A stretch of 64,000 nt of DNA from NCBI RefSeq assembly GCF_000017405.1, contig NC_009667.1:2528001-2592000 (forward strand), written 5' to 3'. Each line of letters starts with the position of its first letter. Position 1 is the stretch's first letter. This document shows, one piece after another, positions 1 through 10,180 of this stretch. The stretch is from Brucella anthropi ATCC 49188 (lineage in GTDB: Bacteria > Pseudomonadota > Alphaproteobacteria > Rhizobiales > Rhizobiaceae). Position numbers and translations under genes: made by a program. Below the pieces are notes generated by a model, which did not search any database, was not told the origin of the DNA, and saw nothing but the letters and a program-made list of their open reading frames with translations.

Positions 1-790
1 CGTGCATTTCGTCGGTTGCCGCATAAGGCGTCGTCCAGCGATTGACGATATCGGTCAGCTGCGCATCGTTGCGGAAATCGGTGTCCGCGCCCGGCACGGC
101 CAGATCGAGATAGGCCTTGTCGCAGAAAACCTGGCTTTCGCCGGTTTCGGCCAGAATAATGAATTCGTGGCTGAGGTCGCCGCCAATCGGCCCCGTATCG
201 GCGCGCATCGGGATGGCCTGCAGGCCAACACGTGCAAAAGTGCGCAGATAGGACACGAACATACGGTAGTAAGCCATTTTCGCGCCCTCATAATCGAGGT
301 CGAACGAATAGGCGTCCTTCATCAGAAATTCGCGCGAACGCATGACGCCGAAACGCGGGCGCACTTCGTCGCGGAACTTCCACTGGATGTGGTAGAGATT
401 GAGCGGCAGATCCTTGTAGGAGCGCACATAGGAGCGGAAAATGTCGGTGACCATTTCCTCATTGGTCGGACCGAAGAGCATGTCGCGCTCCTGACGGTCC
501 TGAATGCGCAGCATTTCCTTGCCATAGGCATCGTAGCGACCGCTTTCGCGCCACAGGTCTGCGGACTGGATGGTTGGCATCAGGATTTCATTGGCGCCTG
601 CGCGGTTCTGCTCTTCACGAATGATATCGCAGACCTTGTTGAGAACCTTCAGACCGATCGGCAGCCAGGAATAGATGCCGGCCGACTGTTGACGGATCAT
701 GCCCGAGCGCAGCATCAGCCTGTGGGAGACGATTTCCGCCTCCTTGGGGTTTTCCTTCAGAATAGGCAAAAAATACCGCGACAGACGCAT
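1..790 (-). CDS. proS: Prolyl-tRNA synthetase, N-terminal part (cut by window edge)
   Basis: This class II aminoacyl-tRNA synthetase charges tRNA-Pro in the cytoplasm. About 263 residues are visible, starting [20 protein letters not shown]; the 3' end lies left of the window. The opening, the [17 protein letters not shown] segment and the [14 protein letters not shown] segment with the class II motif 2 region ([20 protein letters not shown]) are typical of bacterial ProS, and alphaproteobacteria usually have the short form of about 440 residues. The ATG at 788-790 gives the conserved N-terminus. It reads in the same direction as the nuo-birA-rnj-mce genes but is separated from them by about 800 bases and a terminator, so it probably has its own promoter. 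Confidence 0.95.
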   Translation of the reverse strand, partial: MRLSRYFLPILKENPKEAEIVSHRLMLRSGMIRQQSAGIYSWLPIGLKVLNKVCDIIREEQNRAGANEILMPTIQSADLWRESGRYDAYGKEMLRIQDRQERDMLFGPTNEEMVTDIFRSYVRSYKDLPLNLYHIQWKFRDEVRPRFGVMRSREFLMKDAYSFDLDYEGAKMAYYRMFVSYLRTFARVGLQAIPMRADTGPIGGDLSHEFIILAETGESQVFCDKAYLDLAVPGADTDFRNDAQLTDIVNRWTTPYAATDEMH

Positions 791-1070
791 CGTAACCACC
801 AATCAAGAGGGACTGCCTGAGTGCTTCAAGAATCAGGCAAAAATTAAGCATATTTGTCGGTTTCTTACCGGGTTATACACCGGTTGGAAACCCGCCTGAA
901 AAAGCTTTCGCGATAGCGGATTTCCCCATCCACAACCATGATCGCCTGTCGAAAGAACCAGAGACGCGAAATGCGGCCTCCGGATTCACATTCAAATTCA
1001 ATATATTACAGATATATCACTCTCATTCGGGAAAATTTGCGAAAGAAATATGACGCCATAGAAGATTTTT

Positions 1071-1099
1071 CGTGACAAAAGCTGTGCAGTTCGCTATTT
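1071..1099 (+). promoter_or_regulatory. Predicted sigma-70 promoter of the candidate sRNA
   Basis: CGTGAC at 1071-1076 and CTATTT at 1094-1099 are separated by exactly 17 bases. Each matches five of six positions of the alphaproteobacterial CTTGAC/CTATAT consensus. Transcription would start near 1105-1107, just before the first stem-loop. Confidence 0.45.
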
Positions 1100-1105
1100 T
1101 TTTCA

Positions 1106-1256
1106 GCATAAGAGCAACAACGGAATAAAACCGTTGGTTTCACGCGGTCAAAGTCTTGGGAGGATGGATCCAGGCGCGACTTTCGCAGCCGCCAGTCAAA
1201 TGGAAACGGATCGAACGCGTATTTGATTAGCAAGGCGAAAGCCTTGCTTTTTTTTT
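1106..1256 (+). ncRNA. Candidate small RNA of about 150 nt with three stem-loops
   Basis: There is no protein gene on this strand, yet a promoter-like pair (1071-1099) is followed by three stem-loops and an intrinsic terminator. Stem 1 pairs CAACGG (1118-1123) with CCGTTG (1131-1136). Stem 2 pairs GCGG (1144-1147) with CCGC (1189-1192) and AAAGTC (1150-1155) with GACTTT (1178-1183), which presents GGGAGGATGG in a loop. Stem 3 is the terminator at 1229-1248 with nine T residues. A purine-rich Shine-Dalgarno-like loop is common in trans-acting RNAs, but targets cannot be read from this sequence. I do not recognise it as a named family. It could also be the leader of a lost gene. Confidence 0.45.
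1229..1256 (+). terminator. Intrinsic terminator, plus strand
   Basis: AGCAAGGC (1229-1236), a GAAA tetraloop and GCCTTGCT (1241-1248) form a perfect 8-bp stem that runs into nine T residues (1248-1256). The T-run is on the plus strand only, so it ends a plus-strand transcript although no plus-strand protein gene precedes it. Confidence 0.8.
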
Positions 1257-1537
1257 GAACTTGCAGCACCTCCACGCTTTCCGCAGTTTCCCTATTTTAT
1301 AGCTTGCAATAACACATTGATTTTGTGGGATTTATCGCAGCGCCCTCCGCGCAATCAAGTATTAAATTTCACTTAAGTATAAATCGATTTATATGAAGAA
1401 CATTGCTCAGGGAGCGCTATCGCTGTCACAAATGACGCCGGGTTGTGCTGTGTCGTAAATTCAATACGTTACGCCAACAAGCTCGATATCTGACGCAACC
1501 CATGGTAGGCGCGTCCACTTTTCTTTATACAAAAGAA

Positions 1538-1562
1538 AGGCTGCCTATAATTTAGGCAGCCT
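1538..1562 (-). terminator. Terminator after the DUF1467 gene
   Basis: AGGCTGCCTA (1538-1547) and TAGGCAGCCT (1553-1562) form a perfect 10-bp stem with a 5-base loop. On the minus strand it is followed by TTTCTTTTGT, a U-rich tail. It lies about 30 bases beyond the DUF1467 stop codon and would end the long nuo-birA-rnj-mce-DUF1467 transcript. Confidence 0.75.
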
Positions 1563-1593
1563 CAAAAATTCATGTCGGAACGTGAACGAATGC

Positions 1594-1863
1594 TCAGGTC
1601 AGATCCGGGAAGAAATGCGGGATATCGTCGAGGCCGAAACCGCTGATCTGCGTCACATAATAATAGAGCAGGAAGATGAGTGTTGCGACGATGGTCGTCC
1701 GCAGAAAGGCACGACCGATGCGTGGTTTTGCCGGAGCGCTGGCCACCGTACCCAAAGTCACTTCGTTTTCTTCAGCCTGCGTGCGCAAGCCAACCGGCAG
1801 CAGCGCGAACAGCGTCGTCCACCAGATGATGAAGTAAATCGCGATTCCTGAAACCAGAGACAT
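1594..1863 (-). CDS. DUF1467 family small membrane protein
   Basis: An 89-residue protein with two hydrophobic spans, near residues 4-25 and 57-77. An N-terminal IAIYFIIWWTTLFALLPVGL followed by QAEE is the hallmark of the DUF1467 family, which is widespread in alphaproteobacteria and has no established function. The middle is short and polar. It begins 2 bases after the mce stop codon, so the two genes are almost certainly cotranscribed, and a strong terminator follows. The family assignment is from sequence; any link to methylmalonyl-CoA metabolism or complex I would only be inferred from position. Confidence 0.85.
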   Translation of the reverse strand: MSLVSGIAIYFIIWWTTLFALLPVGLRTQAEENEVTLGTVASAPAKPRIGRAFLRTTIVATLIFLLYYYVTQISGFGLDDIPHFFPDLT

Positions 1864-1865
1864 GA

Positions 1866-2270
1866 TTACACCTCTTCCAGTTCGATCAGTGTGCCGTTGA
1901 AATCCTTGGGATGCAGGAACAGAACTGGCTTGCCATGGGCGCCGGTCTTCGGTTCGCCATCTCCAAGGATACGCGCACCCTCCGCCTTGAGGCGGTCGCG
2001 AGCGGCAATTATGTCCGCAACCTCATAGCACAGATGGTGCATCCCACCGGAAGGATTCTTTTCCAGAAACGCCGCAATCGGCGACCCCTCACCCAACGGT
2101 TCCAGCAATTCGATCTTGGTGTTGCCGACGTCGATGAAAACCACGGTTACGCCATGTTCAGGCAGTGCCTGCGGCTCGGTGACTTTCGCACCGAGCTTGC
2201 CGCGATAAAGCGCTGCCGCGGCATCGATATCCGGAACGGCAATCGCCACGTGGTTCAAGCGTTCGAGCAT
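1866..2270 (-). CDS. mce: Methylmalonyl-CoA epimerase
   Basis: A 134-residue VOC-fold enzyme that interconverts the (S)- and (R)-epimers of methylmalonyl-CoA, needed in the propionyl-CoA to succinyl-CoA route. The LNHVAIAV strand near the N-terminus and the GGMHHLCYEV segment carry the metal-binding histidines, and the C-terminal GTLIELEEV carries the glutamate. The start is decided by the ribosome binding site: GGAGGT lies 5 bases before the ATG at 2268-2270, whereas the GTG at 2274-2276 lies within that site. It sits between rnj and the DUF1467 gene in one minus-strand unit. Length and motifs match the family, so the assignment is secure. Confidence 0.92.
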   Translation of the reverse strand: MLERLNHVAIAVPDIDAAAALYRGKLGAKVTEPQALPEHGVTVVFIDVGNTKIELLEPLGEGSPIAAFLEKNPSGGMHHLCYEVADIIAARDRLKAEGARILGDGEPKTGAHGKPVLFLHPKDFNGTLIELEEV

Positions 2271-2308
2271 CAGCACCTCCCATGCCGGTCATTTTGCAAT
2301 CCGTATGA

Positions 2309-3985
2309 CTACCGTATCCTATTCACGAATACGGTCACTACCGGCTTTTTGCCCCATGCTTCATTTGCCGCAGCGCGAACGGCACGGCGCACGGACTCCC
2401 GGACAAGCTCGATATCCTTGCGGCGAACGCGCGGAATGCTGTCGATGGCCTCGATGGCTGCATCCAGCAGGATGTCTTCCAACAGATCGCCCTGTGCGTT
2501 TTCCTCCGGCACCCCGAAAGTCACAAGGTCGGGCTCATCGATGATCTTGTGTTCACGGTCCAGCAGCACCGAAACGGCGACATGACCGACATAAGCGAGC
2601 TTGCGACGCTCGACCATGCCGATTTCTTCCTCGTCACCGATCAGCTTGCCGTCCTTGTAAATCCGGCCAACCGGCGCTTCATCGATAATTTCGGCCTTGC
2701 CGGGTGCCAGACGCAGCATGTCGCCGTCACGCACCTGCGCGACCTGCTCGATGCCCTCCATCGCGCCAAGAGAACCTTGCGCGACCAGATGAGCGGCTTC
2801 GCCATGCACCGGCACCAGAATTTGCGGACGAACCCAGGAATACATGCGACGCAATTCGCTGCGCCGTGGATGGCCCGACACATGGACCAATGCATCCTCA
2901 TCACCGATGATCTTAATACCGCGATCAATCAGGCGGTTCTTGATGTCGAGAATGGATTTTTCATTGCCCGGAATGGCGCGCGATGAATAGATGACCGTAT
3001 CGCCCGCCGTCAGCGCGAGGCTGCGCATTTCGTCACGCGCCAGTTTGGCGAGTGCCGCGCGCGGTTCGCCCTGACTGCCGGTAAGGATCATCACCACGTT
3101 TTCGCGTGGAATATAGCCGTAATCCTCTTCGCTGAGATATTCCGGCAAGCCTTCCATATAGCCAAGTTCTGTGGCGACGGAGATGGCGCGCTTCATCGAA
3201 CGCCCAACCACCAGCACCTGACGGCCCGCATCGCGTGCTGCTTCGGTAATCGACCGGATACGACCAACATTGGAAGAGAAAGTGGTGATGGCCACACGAC
3301 CGCGCGCATTTTCAATCAACTCGCGCAGGCTCTCGCCCACCTGACGTTCCGAAGGAGACTCGCCCTCGCGCAAAGCATTGGTCGAATCGCAGATCAGCGC
3401 CAGAACGCCTGCATCACCGATAGCGCGGAAACGCGCCTCGTCGATAACCGGTCCGAGCGATGGTTCCGGGTCCATCTTCCAGTCACCCGTATGCACGACC
3501 GTGCCGAGCGGCGTCGTGATAGCCAGAGAAACCGGCTCGGGAATAGAGTGCGTTACCGCGACAGCCTCGACCTTGAACGGGCCGACTTCGAATTTCTCGC
3601 CTGCCTTGTAGATCGTGATCGGAATCTCGGGCGCGCCGTGTTCCGACTGTCGCTTGGCTTCAAGCAGACCGGCGGTGAATGGCGTCGCATAAACCGGAAC
3701 CTTCAGGCGCGGCCACAGATCGAGCAAAGCACCGAAATGGTCTTCATGCGCATGGGTGATAACGATGCCGCGCAGATTGTGCTTTTCAGCCTCGAGATAG
3801 CGGATATCCGGCAGGATGAGATCAGCGCCCGGCTGTTCAGGCCCCGCAAAGCTCACCCCCATATCCACGACCAGCCATTCACGGTTATCCGCAGGACCGA
3901 AGCCATACATGGCCAAATTCATGCCGATTTCGCCTACGCCGCCAAGCGGCAGAAAGACGAGTTCAGTAGTATTGGATCGGGCCAT
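2309..3985 (-). CDS. rnj: Ribonuclease J (metallo-beta-lactamase/beta-CASP)
   Basis: A 558-residue cytoplasmic ribonuclease of the RNase J family, with 5'-to-3' exonuclease and endonuclease activity in RNA processing. The beta-lactamase domain carries the two-metal motif THAHEDHFGALL near residue 78 and the VVHTGDWKMDP strand; the beta-CASP region carries GSQGEPRAALAKLA and VSGHPRRSELRRMY. The ATG at 3983-3985 has AGGAA about 5 bases upstream; longer reading (to 4024) adds an unrelated 13-residue extension. It follows birA and precedes mce on minus. Alphaproteobacteria commonly use RNase J alongside RNase E. The full length and intact metal ligands indicate an active enzyme. Confidence 0.95.
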   Translation of the reverse strand: MARSNTTELVFLPLGGVGEIGMNLAMYGFGPADNREWLVVDMGVSFAGPEQPGADLILPDIRYLEAEKHNLRGIVITHAHEDHFGALLDLWPRLKVPVYATPFTAGLLEAKRQSEHGAPEIPITIYKAGEKFEVGPFKVEAVAVTHSIPEPVSLAITTPLGTVVHTGDWKMDPEPSLGPVIDEARFRAIGDAGVLALICDSTNALREGESPSERQVGESLRELIENARGRVAITTFSSNVGRIRSITEAARDAGRQVLVVGRSMKRAISVATELGYMEGLPEYLSEEDYGYIPRENVVMILTGSQGEPRAALAKLARDEMRSLALTAGDTVIYSSRAIPGNEKSILDIKNRLIDRGIKIIGDEDALVHVSGHPRRSELRRMYSWVRPQILVPVHGEAAHLVAQGSLGAMEGIEQVAQVRDGDMLRLAPGKAEIIDEAPVGRIYKDGKLIGDEEEIGMVERRKLAYVGHVAVSVLLDREHKIIDEPDLVTFGVPEENAQGDLLEDILLDAAIEAIDSIPRVRRKDIELVRESVRRAVRAAANEAWGKKPVVTVFVNRIR

Positions 3986-4074
3986 GAAATTTCCTCTGTG
4001 ATTAATCCCGCCTTGCGGCATCAACTGGACCTAAAGTTGTCCTGTTGCAACCCTAGCAAGACAAAACAAAACAA

Positions 4075-4872
4075 TTATTTGCGTATTGTAGCAGCAGTTC
4101 CGAAATAGACATCGCCAGCCGTTACCGCAACTCGCGAACCTTCGTCCTCGCGAATAACAAAACGGCATGCCTCATCGATTGTCTCAAAACGACCTTCGAT
4201 GATACGGCCTTCAACCTGCATGGTTACATTCTGGCCAAGGCCATGCGCGCGCTGCAGCCAGCGCTTGCGAATATCGTCGAGACCGCGCCCTTCATTCCAG
4301 ACGCGATAGTTGACCGACCAGGCATCCGACAAGGCTGCGAACAAAGTCTCGGCATCGCATTTGCTGCCGAGAGCCTGCAACGACGTTGCTGCATAAGGCA
4401 GGTCATCGGGAAAGGCGACCACATTGGTCCCGATACCGATGGCAACGGCGAACAAATTCTTCGCCAGAATGGACGATTCTAGCAGGATGCCGGTGAGTTT
4501 CGCGCCATTGACCAGCACGTCATTCGGCCATTTCAGGCCGATTGTCAGCGGCACGGCAGGCCCCGTCGCAGCGAATACCGCATCAAGTGCATCGGCAAGC
4601 GACAAGCCGGCAACAAAACCAAGCGTCGCAGCCGTCTTCATTTCATAGGATTCAACAAGAAGCAGCGTGGAGGCAAGATTGCCTTCCGGTGTAGACCAGG
4701 CACGGCCCCGTCTTCCGCGACCGCTTTCCTGTTTCTTCGTAACAAGCCAGAGCTTGCCCGGATCACCGCTGGCTGCCCGTTCCAGAGCAACCGCATTGGT
4801 GGAACCTACCGTCTCGAAAGTTTCGAGACGGTAGTCCTCATTTGCCGCAACAGGCGAAAGCGCAAAACTCAT
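4075..4872 (-). CDS. birA: Biotin--[acetyl-CoA-carboxylase] ligase
   Basis: A 265-residue ligase that activates biotin with ATP and transfers it to the biotin carrier protein of acetyl-CoA carboxylase and related enzymes. Visible motifs are ETVGSTNAVA at the start of the catalytic domain, the adenylate-binding ESGRGRRGRAWSTPEGNLA near residue 50, and LKWPNDVLVNGAKLTGILLE. There is no N-terminal helix-turn-helix domain, so unlike E. coli BirA it should not be a repressor. GGAAG lies just before the ATG. It follows nuoN with a 24-base gap and precedes rnj. A perfect 14-bp inverted repeat lies inside codons 13-23. Confidence 0.94.
   Translation of the reverse strand: MSFALSPVAANEDYRLETFETVGSTNAVALERAASGDPGKLWLVTKKQESGRGRRGRAWSTPEGNLASTLLLVESYEMKTAATLGFVAGLSLADALDAVFAATGPAVPLTIGLKWPNDVLVNGAKLTGILLESSILAKNLFAVAIGIGTNVVAFPDDLPYAATSLQALGSKCDAETLFAALSDAWSVNYRVWNEGRGLDDIRKRWLQRAHGLGQNVTMQVEGRIIEGRFETIDEACRFVIREDEGSRVAVTAGDVYFGTAATIRK
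4806..4834. repeat. Perfect inverted repeat inside birA
   Basis: CTACCGTCTCGAAA (4806-4819), one spacer base and TTTCGAGACGGTAG (4821-4834) are exact complements. The element encodes part of the conserved YRLETFETV segment, about 38 bases into the birA message, and would form a very stable hairpin in birA mRNA. A 1-base loop cannot form, so about three to five central bases would stay open. Confidence 0.7.
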
Positions 4873-4896
4873 TTATGCTTCCGCCTTTTGCATTAA

Positions 4897-6333
4897 TCAG
4901 AAAAACGTCTTGGCTGCGGCTTCGGCAAATCCGCCGATCGGACCAGCAAGGAAGACGTAGAAGAGCACGAAGGCACCCGTTACGCCGAGAACGAGACGAA
5001 GCTCGCCTGCGACCGGAACGAAACCACCCGTCGGCTCATCGAACCACATGATTTTGATCATGCGCAGGTAATAGAACGCGCCCACGACCGAAGCCACGAT
5101 ACCGATGATGGCAAGCGGATAGAGGCCTGCTTCAACGGCGGCAAGGAAGGTGTACCACTTTCCGAAGAAACCGGCGAGCGGCGGGATGCCAGCGAGCGAG
5201 AACAGGAAGATGGTCATGATCGTTGCCAGCACCGGATTGGTGCGGGACAGACCGGCCAGATCCTCAATGCTCTCCACATTGCCGTCCTTGGTGCGCATTG
5301 CAAGAATGAACGCGAAGGTGCCGAGCGTCATGGCGAGGTAGATTGCCATGTAGATCATCACGCCCTTCACGCCGATCACCGTTCCGGCGGCCAGACCAAC
5401 GAGCGCATAGCCCATATGGCTGATCGAGGAATAAGCCATCAGGCGCTTGATGTTACGCTGGCCGATGGCGGCAAACGCACCGAGGACCATCGAGGCAAGC
5501 GCGATGAAAATCACGACTTGCTGCCAGTCATGGGTGACCGGAGCAAAGGCTTCCGAGACGACGCGGATGATGAGCGCCATGGCAGCCATCTTCGGGGCGG
5601 CGGCAAAGAACGCCGTTACCGGGGTCGGCGCGCCTTCATAGACATCCGGCGTCCACATGTGGAACGGAACGGCAGAAATCTTGAATGCCAGACCGGCCAG
5701 AATGAAGACGAGACCGAAAACCAGACCGAGTTCACGCTGACCGCCGGAGACGGCCTGGGCGATTTCGGTAAAGCCGATGTGGCCGGTGTAACCGTAGACG
5801 AGCGAAATGCCGTAAAGCAGCATGCCCGAGGAAAGCGAACCGAGAACGAAGTATTTCAGACCAGCTTCCGTCGAACGGACGCTATCGCGGTTGAACGCTG
5901 CCAGAACGTAGAGCGCCAGCGATTGCAGTTCGAGACCGAGATAGAGCGACAGCATGTTGGATGCTGAAACCATCAGCAGCATGCCGAGCGTGGAAATCAC
6001 GATCAGGACCGGGAACTCGAACTTGTCGAACTTCTCCGCCTTGGCGAAGCCGACCGACATGATCAGCGTCACGATGGAGCCGATCAGCGTCAGCACCTTC
6101 ATGAAGCGGCTGAAGCTGTCATTGACGATGGCACCGCCGAATGCAGCGCCGTTCGTTGGGAAAAGGACCACCAGAGCCAGCGCTGCAATAAGCACCGCGA
6201 CGGATAATCCGTTGACGAGCGTGGTCGCCCGTTCGCCGGAGAACACGCCAATCATGAGCAGTGCCAAGGCGCCTACAGCAAGGAGAACCTCCGGTGCTGC
6301 AAGGGTCAGATGAGCTATCAGATCAGTCTGCAT
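4897..6333 (-). CDS. nuoN: NADH-quinone oxidoreductase subunit N
   Basis: A 478-residue polytopic inner-membrane subunit of complex I, one of three antiporter-like subunits (with NuoL and NuoM) that pump protons. It has about 14 hydrophobic helices. The [20 protein letters not shown] loop with the conserved lysine and histidine, and the [17 protein letters not shown] helix, are typical of the proton-translocating family. The length is normal. It is the last nuo gene and is followed closely by birA; nuoM ends 18 bases before its start. Confidence 0.96.
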   Translation of the reverse strand: MQTDLIAHLTLAAPEVLLAVGALALLMIGVFSGERATTLVNGLSVAVLIAALALVVLFPTNGAAFGGAIVNDSFSRFMKVLTLIGSIVTLIMSVGFAKAEKFDKFEFPVLIVISTLGMLLMVSASNMLSLYLGLELQSLALYVLAAFNRDSVRSTEAGLKYFVLGSLSSGMLLYGISLVYGYTGHIGFTEIAQAVSGGQRELGLVFGLVFILAGLAFKISAVPFHMWTPDVYEGAPTPVTAFFAAAPKMAAMALIIRVVSEAFAPVTHDWQQVVIFIALASMVLGAFAAIGQRNIKRLMAYSSISHMGYALVGLAAGTVIGVKGVMIYMAIYLAMTLGTFAFILAMRTKDGNVESIEDLAGLSRTNPVLATIMTIFLFSLAGIPPLAGFFGKWYTFLAAVEAGLYPLAIIGIVASVVGAFYYLRMIKIMWFDEPTGGFVPVAGELRLVLGVTGAFVLFYVFLAGPIGGFAEAAAKTFF

Positions 6334-6351
6334 GACCTACGCCTTTATTTC

Positions 6352-7860
6352 TTACTGTGCCAGCACGGCGCTCGCGGTGCCCGCGAGTGCTGCGTCGTAA
6401 TGTTGGACCAGGGCGTTCACGGCACCGGCGGTCACGTCGAAGACCGGGGTCGGATACACACCGAAGAAGATGGTGAGCGCCACAAGCGGGTAGAGAATGA
6501 TCTTCTCACGCGGGCTCAAGTCGAGGAGCGCCTTCAGGCTTTCCTTCGTCAATGCACCGAAGACTACCTGACGGTAGAGCCAGAGCGCATAAGCCGCCGA
6601 GAGGATGACACCCGTGGTTGCGAACAGTGCCACCCAGGTATTGACCCGGAACACACCGAACAGCGTCAGGAATTCACCGAGGAAGCCCGAAGTACCCGGC
6701 AGGCCCACATTCGCCATCGTGAAGATGAGGAAGGCCACCGCATATTTCGGCATGTTGTTCACCAGACCGCCGAACGCCGCAATTTCACGGGTATGCATGC
6801 GGTCATAGATCACGCCGACGCAGAGGAAGAGCGCGCCCGACACGATACCGTGCGACAGCATCTGGAAGATGGCGCCCTGAATGCCCTGCTCGTTCGCGGC
6901 AAAAATACCCATGGTCACATAGGCCATGTGGGCAACCGACGAATACGCGATCAGCTTCTTGATGTCTTCCTGAACCAGAGCGACCAGAGACGTGTAGATG
7001 ATGGCTATGACCGACAGCGTGAAGATCAGCGGAGCGAAATCGGCGGACGCCAGCGGGAACATCGGCAGCGAGAAGCGCAGGAAGCCGTAACCGCCGAGCT
7101 TCAGCAGGATACCGGCCAGAATGACCGAGCCTGCCGTCGGCGCTTCAACGTGCGCATCCGGCAACCAGGTATGGACCGGCCACATCGGCATCTTCACGGC
7201 AAAGGACGCGAAGAAGGCGAGCCATAACCATGTCTGCATCCCGGCAGGGAAGCTGTACTTCTGCAGTTCCACGATGTTCATCGTGCCAGCCTGCCAGTAC
7301 ATGGCCATGATGGCGATGAGCATCAGAACCGAGCCCAGAAGCGTGTAGAGGAAGAACTTCAAGCTCGCATAGACGCGACGCTTGCCGCCCCACACGCCGA
7401 TGATGATGAACATCGGGATAAGGCTTGCTTCGAAGAACACGTAGAACAGGAACAGGTCGAGCGCGCAGAACACGCCGATCATCAGCGTTTCCAGAATGAG
7501 GAACGCGATCATGTATTCCTTGACGCGCTTTTCCACCGATATCCAGCTTGCGAGAATGCAGAAGGGCATGAGGAAAGCCGACAACACCACGAACAGGACG
7601 GAGATACCGTCCACGCCCATGTGGTAGCTGATGCCGCCACCCATCCAGTCGATCTGTTCGACCATCTGGAAGCCGGGGTTCGAATTATCGAACCCTGCCC
7701 AGATGACGAGCGACAGGATGAAGACGAATATCGTCGTCAGCAGCGCGACATTGCGGATATTGCGACGCGAAGCCTCGCTGTCGTCCTTGATCAGAAGGAT
7801 CAGTAACGCGCCGACAAGCGGCAGAAACGTGACCGTTGAGAGAATTGGCCAGTCGGTCAT
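6352..7860 (-). CDS. nuoM: NADH-quinone oxidoreductase subunit M
   Basis: A 502-residue antiporter-like membrane subunit of complex I. The start [20 protein letters not shown] at 7858-7860 overlaps the nuoL stop codon by one base (TGATG), as expected for translational coupling; a nine-residue upstream extension is possible but lacks support. [20 protein letters not shown] and the [20 protein letters not shown] helix contain the conserved charged residues used in proton transfer. The hydrophobic profile gives about 14 helices. Length and order in the operon are standard. Confidence 0.96.
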   Translation of the reverse strand: MTDWPILSTVTFLPLVGALLILLIKDDSEASRRNIRNVALLTTIFVFILSLVIWAGFDNSNPGFQMVEQIDWMGGGISYHMGVDGISVLFVVLSAFLMPFCILASWISVEKRVKEYMIAFLILETLMIGVFCALDLFLFYVFFEASLIPMFIIIGVWGGKRRVYASLKFFLYTLLGSVLMLIAIMAMYWQAGTMNIVELQKYSFPAGMQTWLWLAFFASFAVKMPMWPVHTWLPDAHVEAPTAGSVILAGILLKLGGYGFLRFSLPMFPLASADFAPLIFTLSVIAIIYTSLVALVQEDIKKLIAYSSVAHMAYVTMGIFAANEQGIQGAIFQMLSHGIVSGALFLCVGVIYDRMHTREIAAFGGLVNNMPKYAVAFLIFTMANVGLPGTSGFLGEFLTLFGVFRVNTWVALFATTGVILSAAYALWLYRQVVFGALTKESLKALLDLSPREKIILYPLVALTIFFGVYPTPVFDVTAGAVNALVQHYDAALAGTASAVLAQ

Positions 7861-9854
7861 CAGAAAGAGCTCCCGAGCATCATCCAAGTGACGAGCGCGG
7901 CGACGCCGATCAGCATCGCGAATGCGTAGTGATAAAGGTATCCGGACTGCATCTTGACGACGCGGTTGGTGACATCGAGCACGCGAGCCGAGATGCCATC
8001 CGGGCCGAAGCCGTCAATAAGCCAGCCGTCGCCACCCTTCCAGAACAAGCGGCCAAGCCAGCGAGCCGGACGTACGAAGAGGAAATCGTACAGTTCGTCG
8101 AAGTACCACTTGTTGAGAAGGAACTGGTAGAGGCCACGATGACGGGCAGCCAGCGCCTTCGGCGTTTCCGGCGAGCGGATGTAGAAGATCCAGGCGACGA
8201 TGAAGCCGAGAACCATCGAAATGAACGGCGACAGCTTAACCCACAGAGGAACATGGTGGTATTCCTCAAGGATCTGGTTGGCAGCCGAAGTGAACAGCGC
8301 GCCCTTCCAGAATTCGGCATATTCGTGGCCGAAGAAGAGTTCCTTGAACACGACACCGGCAAAGAGTGCACCGACGCCGAGGATCAGCAGCGGAACGAAC
8401 ATGACGGCTGGCGATTCATGGACATGATGCATGACTTCCGCCGAAGCGCGCGGCTTGCCGTGGAAGGTCATGAAAATCAGACGCCATGAATAGAAGCTCG
8501 TGAAGAGCGCTGCAACAATGAGAAGCGTCGAAGCGTAGCCGCTGGCAGCACTGTGCGAAGCGAAGACGGATTCGATGATCGCATCCTTGGAGAAGAAACC
8601 GGCAGTGCCGATGATCGTGCCCGGAATACCGAGGCCCGTAATGGCAACCGTACCGATGACCATCATCCAGTAGGTGATGGGGATCAGCTTGCGCAGGCCG
8701 CCCATGCGACGCATGTCCTGCTCTTCCGAAACGGCATGGATAACCGAACCGGCGCAAAGGAACAAAAGCGCCTTGAAGAAAGCGTGCGTGAACAGGTGGA
8801 ACACGGCGGCGCCATAGGCACCTACACCGAGCGCTGCGAACATATAGCCGAGCTGCGAACAGGTCGAATAGGCGATCACGCGCTTGATGTCGTTCTGTAC
8901 GAGAGCGACCGTTGCCGCAAAGAAAGCAGTGGTGGCGCCGATGATGGTCACGACCAGAAGAGCGGTCTGCGACAGTTCAAAGATCGGCGACATGCGGGCG
9001 ACCATGAACACGCCCGCGGTAACCATGGTAGCGGCGTGAATGAGAGCCGAAACCGGGGTCGGGCCTTCCATGGCGTCCGGAAGCCAGGTGTGCAGCAGGA
9101 ACTGCGCCGACTTGCCCATCGCCCCCATGAAGAGCAGCAGACAGGTGATCGTGATCGCGCCCTGCTTGTCGAGCTGATAGCCGAGGAAGTTCAGAACGAC
9201 CTGATTGGCATCGGCAGCGCCTTCAGCCGGCAGATAATTGGCTGCGGCAGCGAAGATCGTGTTGTAGTCGACCGACTGGAACAGCGCGAAGACGCCGAAG
9301 ATGCCGAGCAGGAAGCCGAAGTCGCCGACGCGGTTGACGACGAACGCCTTCATGGCGGCTGCATTGGCCGAAGGCTTCTGGAACCAGAAACCGATCAGGA
9401 GGTACGAAGCCAGACCCACGCCTTCCCAGCCGAAGAACATCTGGACCAGATTGTCCGACGTGACCAGCATGAGCATGGCGAAAGTGAAGAGCGACAGATA
9501 GGCGAAGAAGCGCGGACGATGCGGATCGTGGTGCATATATCCAATGGAATAGATATGCACGAGAGCCGACACCGAGTTCACCACGACCAGCATGACGCCG
9601 GTGAGCGTATCGACGCGCAGCGACCAGTCAAAGGAAAGCGCGCCCGACGTCACCCAGTGAAGAACCGGGATGCGGACGGTTTCTGCATCGTGGCCAAGCG
9701 GAATCTGGAAGAAGACGACCCACGACAGGATCGCGACGATGACCATGAAACCGGAAGTGATGTATTCGCTCGCCTTGGCTCCGATCTGATTGCCGAAAAG
9801 ACCGGCAATCAGGAAGCCGAGAAGCGGAAGGAAGACGATCGCGTAGTAGAGCAT
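7860..9854 (-). CDS. nuoL: NADH-quinone oxidoreductase subunit L
   Basis: A 664-residue subunit, the largest antiporter-like membrane protein of complex I. The core carries [20 protein letters not shown] and [19 protein letters not shown], and the C-terminal part holds the long amphipathic helix region that runs along the membrane arm, ending in a last transmembrane span ([16 protein letters not shown]). The start [18 protein letters not shown] is the usual NuoL N-terminus. nuoK ends 7 bases upstream and the stop overlaps the nuoM start by one base. Confidence 0.96.
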   Translation of the reverse strand: MLYYAIVFLPLLGFLIAGLFGNQIGAKASEYITSGFMVIVAILSWVVFFQIPLGHDAETVRIPVLHWVTSGALSFDWSLRVDTLTGVMLVVVNSVSALVHIYSIGYMHHDPHRPRFFAYLSLFTFAMLMLVTSDNLVQMFFGWEGVGLASYLLIGFWFQKPSANAAAMKAFVVNRVGDFGFLLGIFGVFALFQSVDYNTIFAAAANYLPAEGAADANQVVLNFLGYQLDKQGAITITCLLLFMGAMGKSAQFLLHTWLPDAMEGPTPVSALIHAATMVTAGVFMVARMSPIFELSQTALLVVTIIGATTAFFAATVALVQNDIKRVIAYSTCSQLGYMFAALGVGAYGAAVFHLFTHAFFKALLFLCAGSVIHAVSEEQDMRRMGGLRKLIPITYWMMVIGTVAITGLGIPGTIIGTAGFFSKDAIIESVFASHSAASGYASTLLIVAALFTSFYSWRLIFMTFHGKPRASAEVMHHVHESPAVMFVPLLILGVGALFAGVVFKELFFGHEYAEFWKGALFTSAANQILEEYHHVPLWVKLSPFISMVLGFIVAWIFYIRSPETPKALAARHRGLYQFLLNKWYFDELYDFLFVRPARWLGRLFWKGGDGWLIDGFGPDGISARVLDVTNRVVKMQSGYLYHYAFAMLIGVAALVTWMMLGSSF

Positions 9855-9861
9855 TTGCCCG

Positions 9862-10170
9862 TCAACCTTTCATAACATTGACGTCTTCCACCGCGATGGA
9901 ACCGCGATTACGGAAGAAAACAACGAGAATTGCCAGACCGATGGCCGCTTCAGCAGCCGCAACAGTCAGAACGAAAAGGGCGAAGACCTGCCCGACCATG
10001 TCGCCGAGCTGGCTGGAGAACGCCACGAAATTGAGATTGACCGACAAAAGGATCAATTCGATCGACATCAGGATGACGATGACGTTCTTGCGGTTCAGGA
10101 AGATGCCGAAGACGCCAAGCGTAAACAGGATGGCCGAAACGGTGAGATAGTGGGCGATACCGATTTCCAT
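9862..10170 (-). CDS. nuoK: NADH-quinone oxidoreductase subunit K
   Basis: A 102-residue membrane subunit with three helices. The second helix carries the conserved glutamate of [18 protein letters not shown], and the third carries [14 protein letters not shown], both needed for proton transfer in the membrane arm. It lies 10 bases after nuoJ and 7 bases before nuoL, in the standard order. Length is exactly typical. Confidence 0.96.
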
Positions 10171-10180
10171 ATGCTTATCC

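Larger units (their letters stand above)
791..1593. other. Long intergenic region between DUF1467 gene and proS
   Basis: About 800 bases without a convincing protein gene. It holds the proS upstream region (791 to about 1000), the candidate plus-strand small RNA with its promoter and terminator (1071-1256), an AT-rich stretch from 1290 to 1420 in which I see nothing definite, and the terminator of the minus-strand nuo-to-DUF1467 genes (1538-1562). An 89-codon minus ORF at 1006-1275 crosses the structured RNA and its T-run and looks fortuitous. Confidence 0.6.

Noticed and set aside
1006..1275. A minus-strand ORF of 89 codons upstream of proS
   Set aside because: It covers the candidate sRNA and its T-run terminator, lacks a good ribosome site and has no recognisable domain.
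8553..9875. A 440-codon open frame on plus opposite nuoL
   Set aside because: It is the antisense shadow of nuoL; the translation is rich in Arg, His, Asp and Glu without any family pattern.
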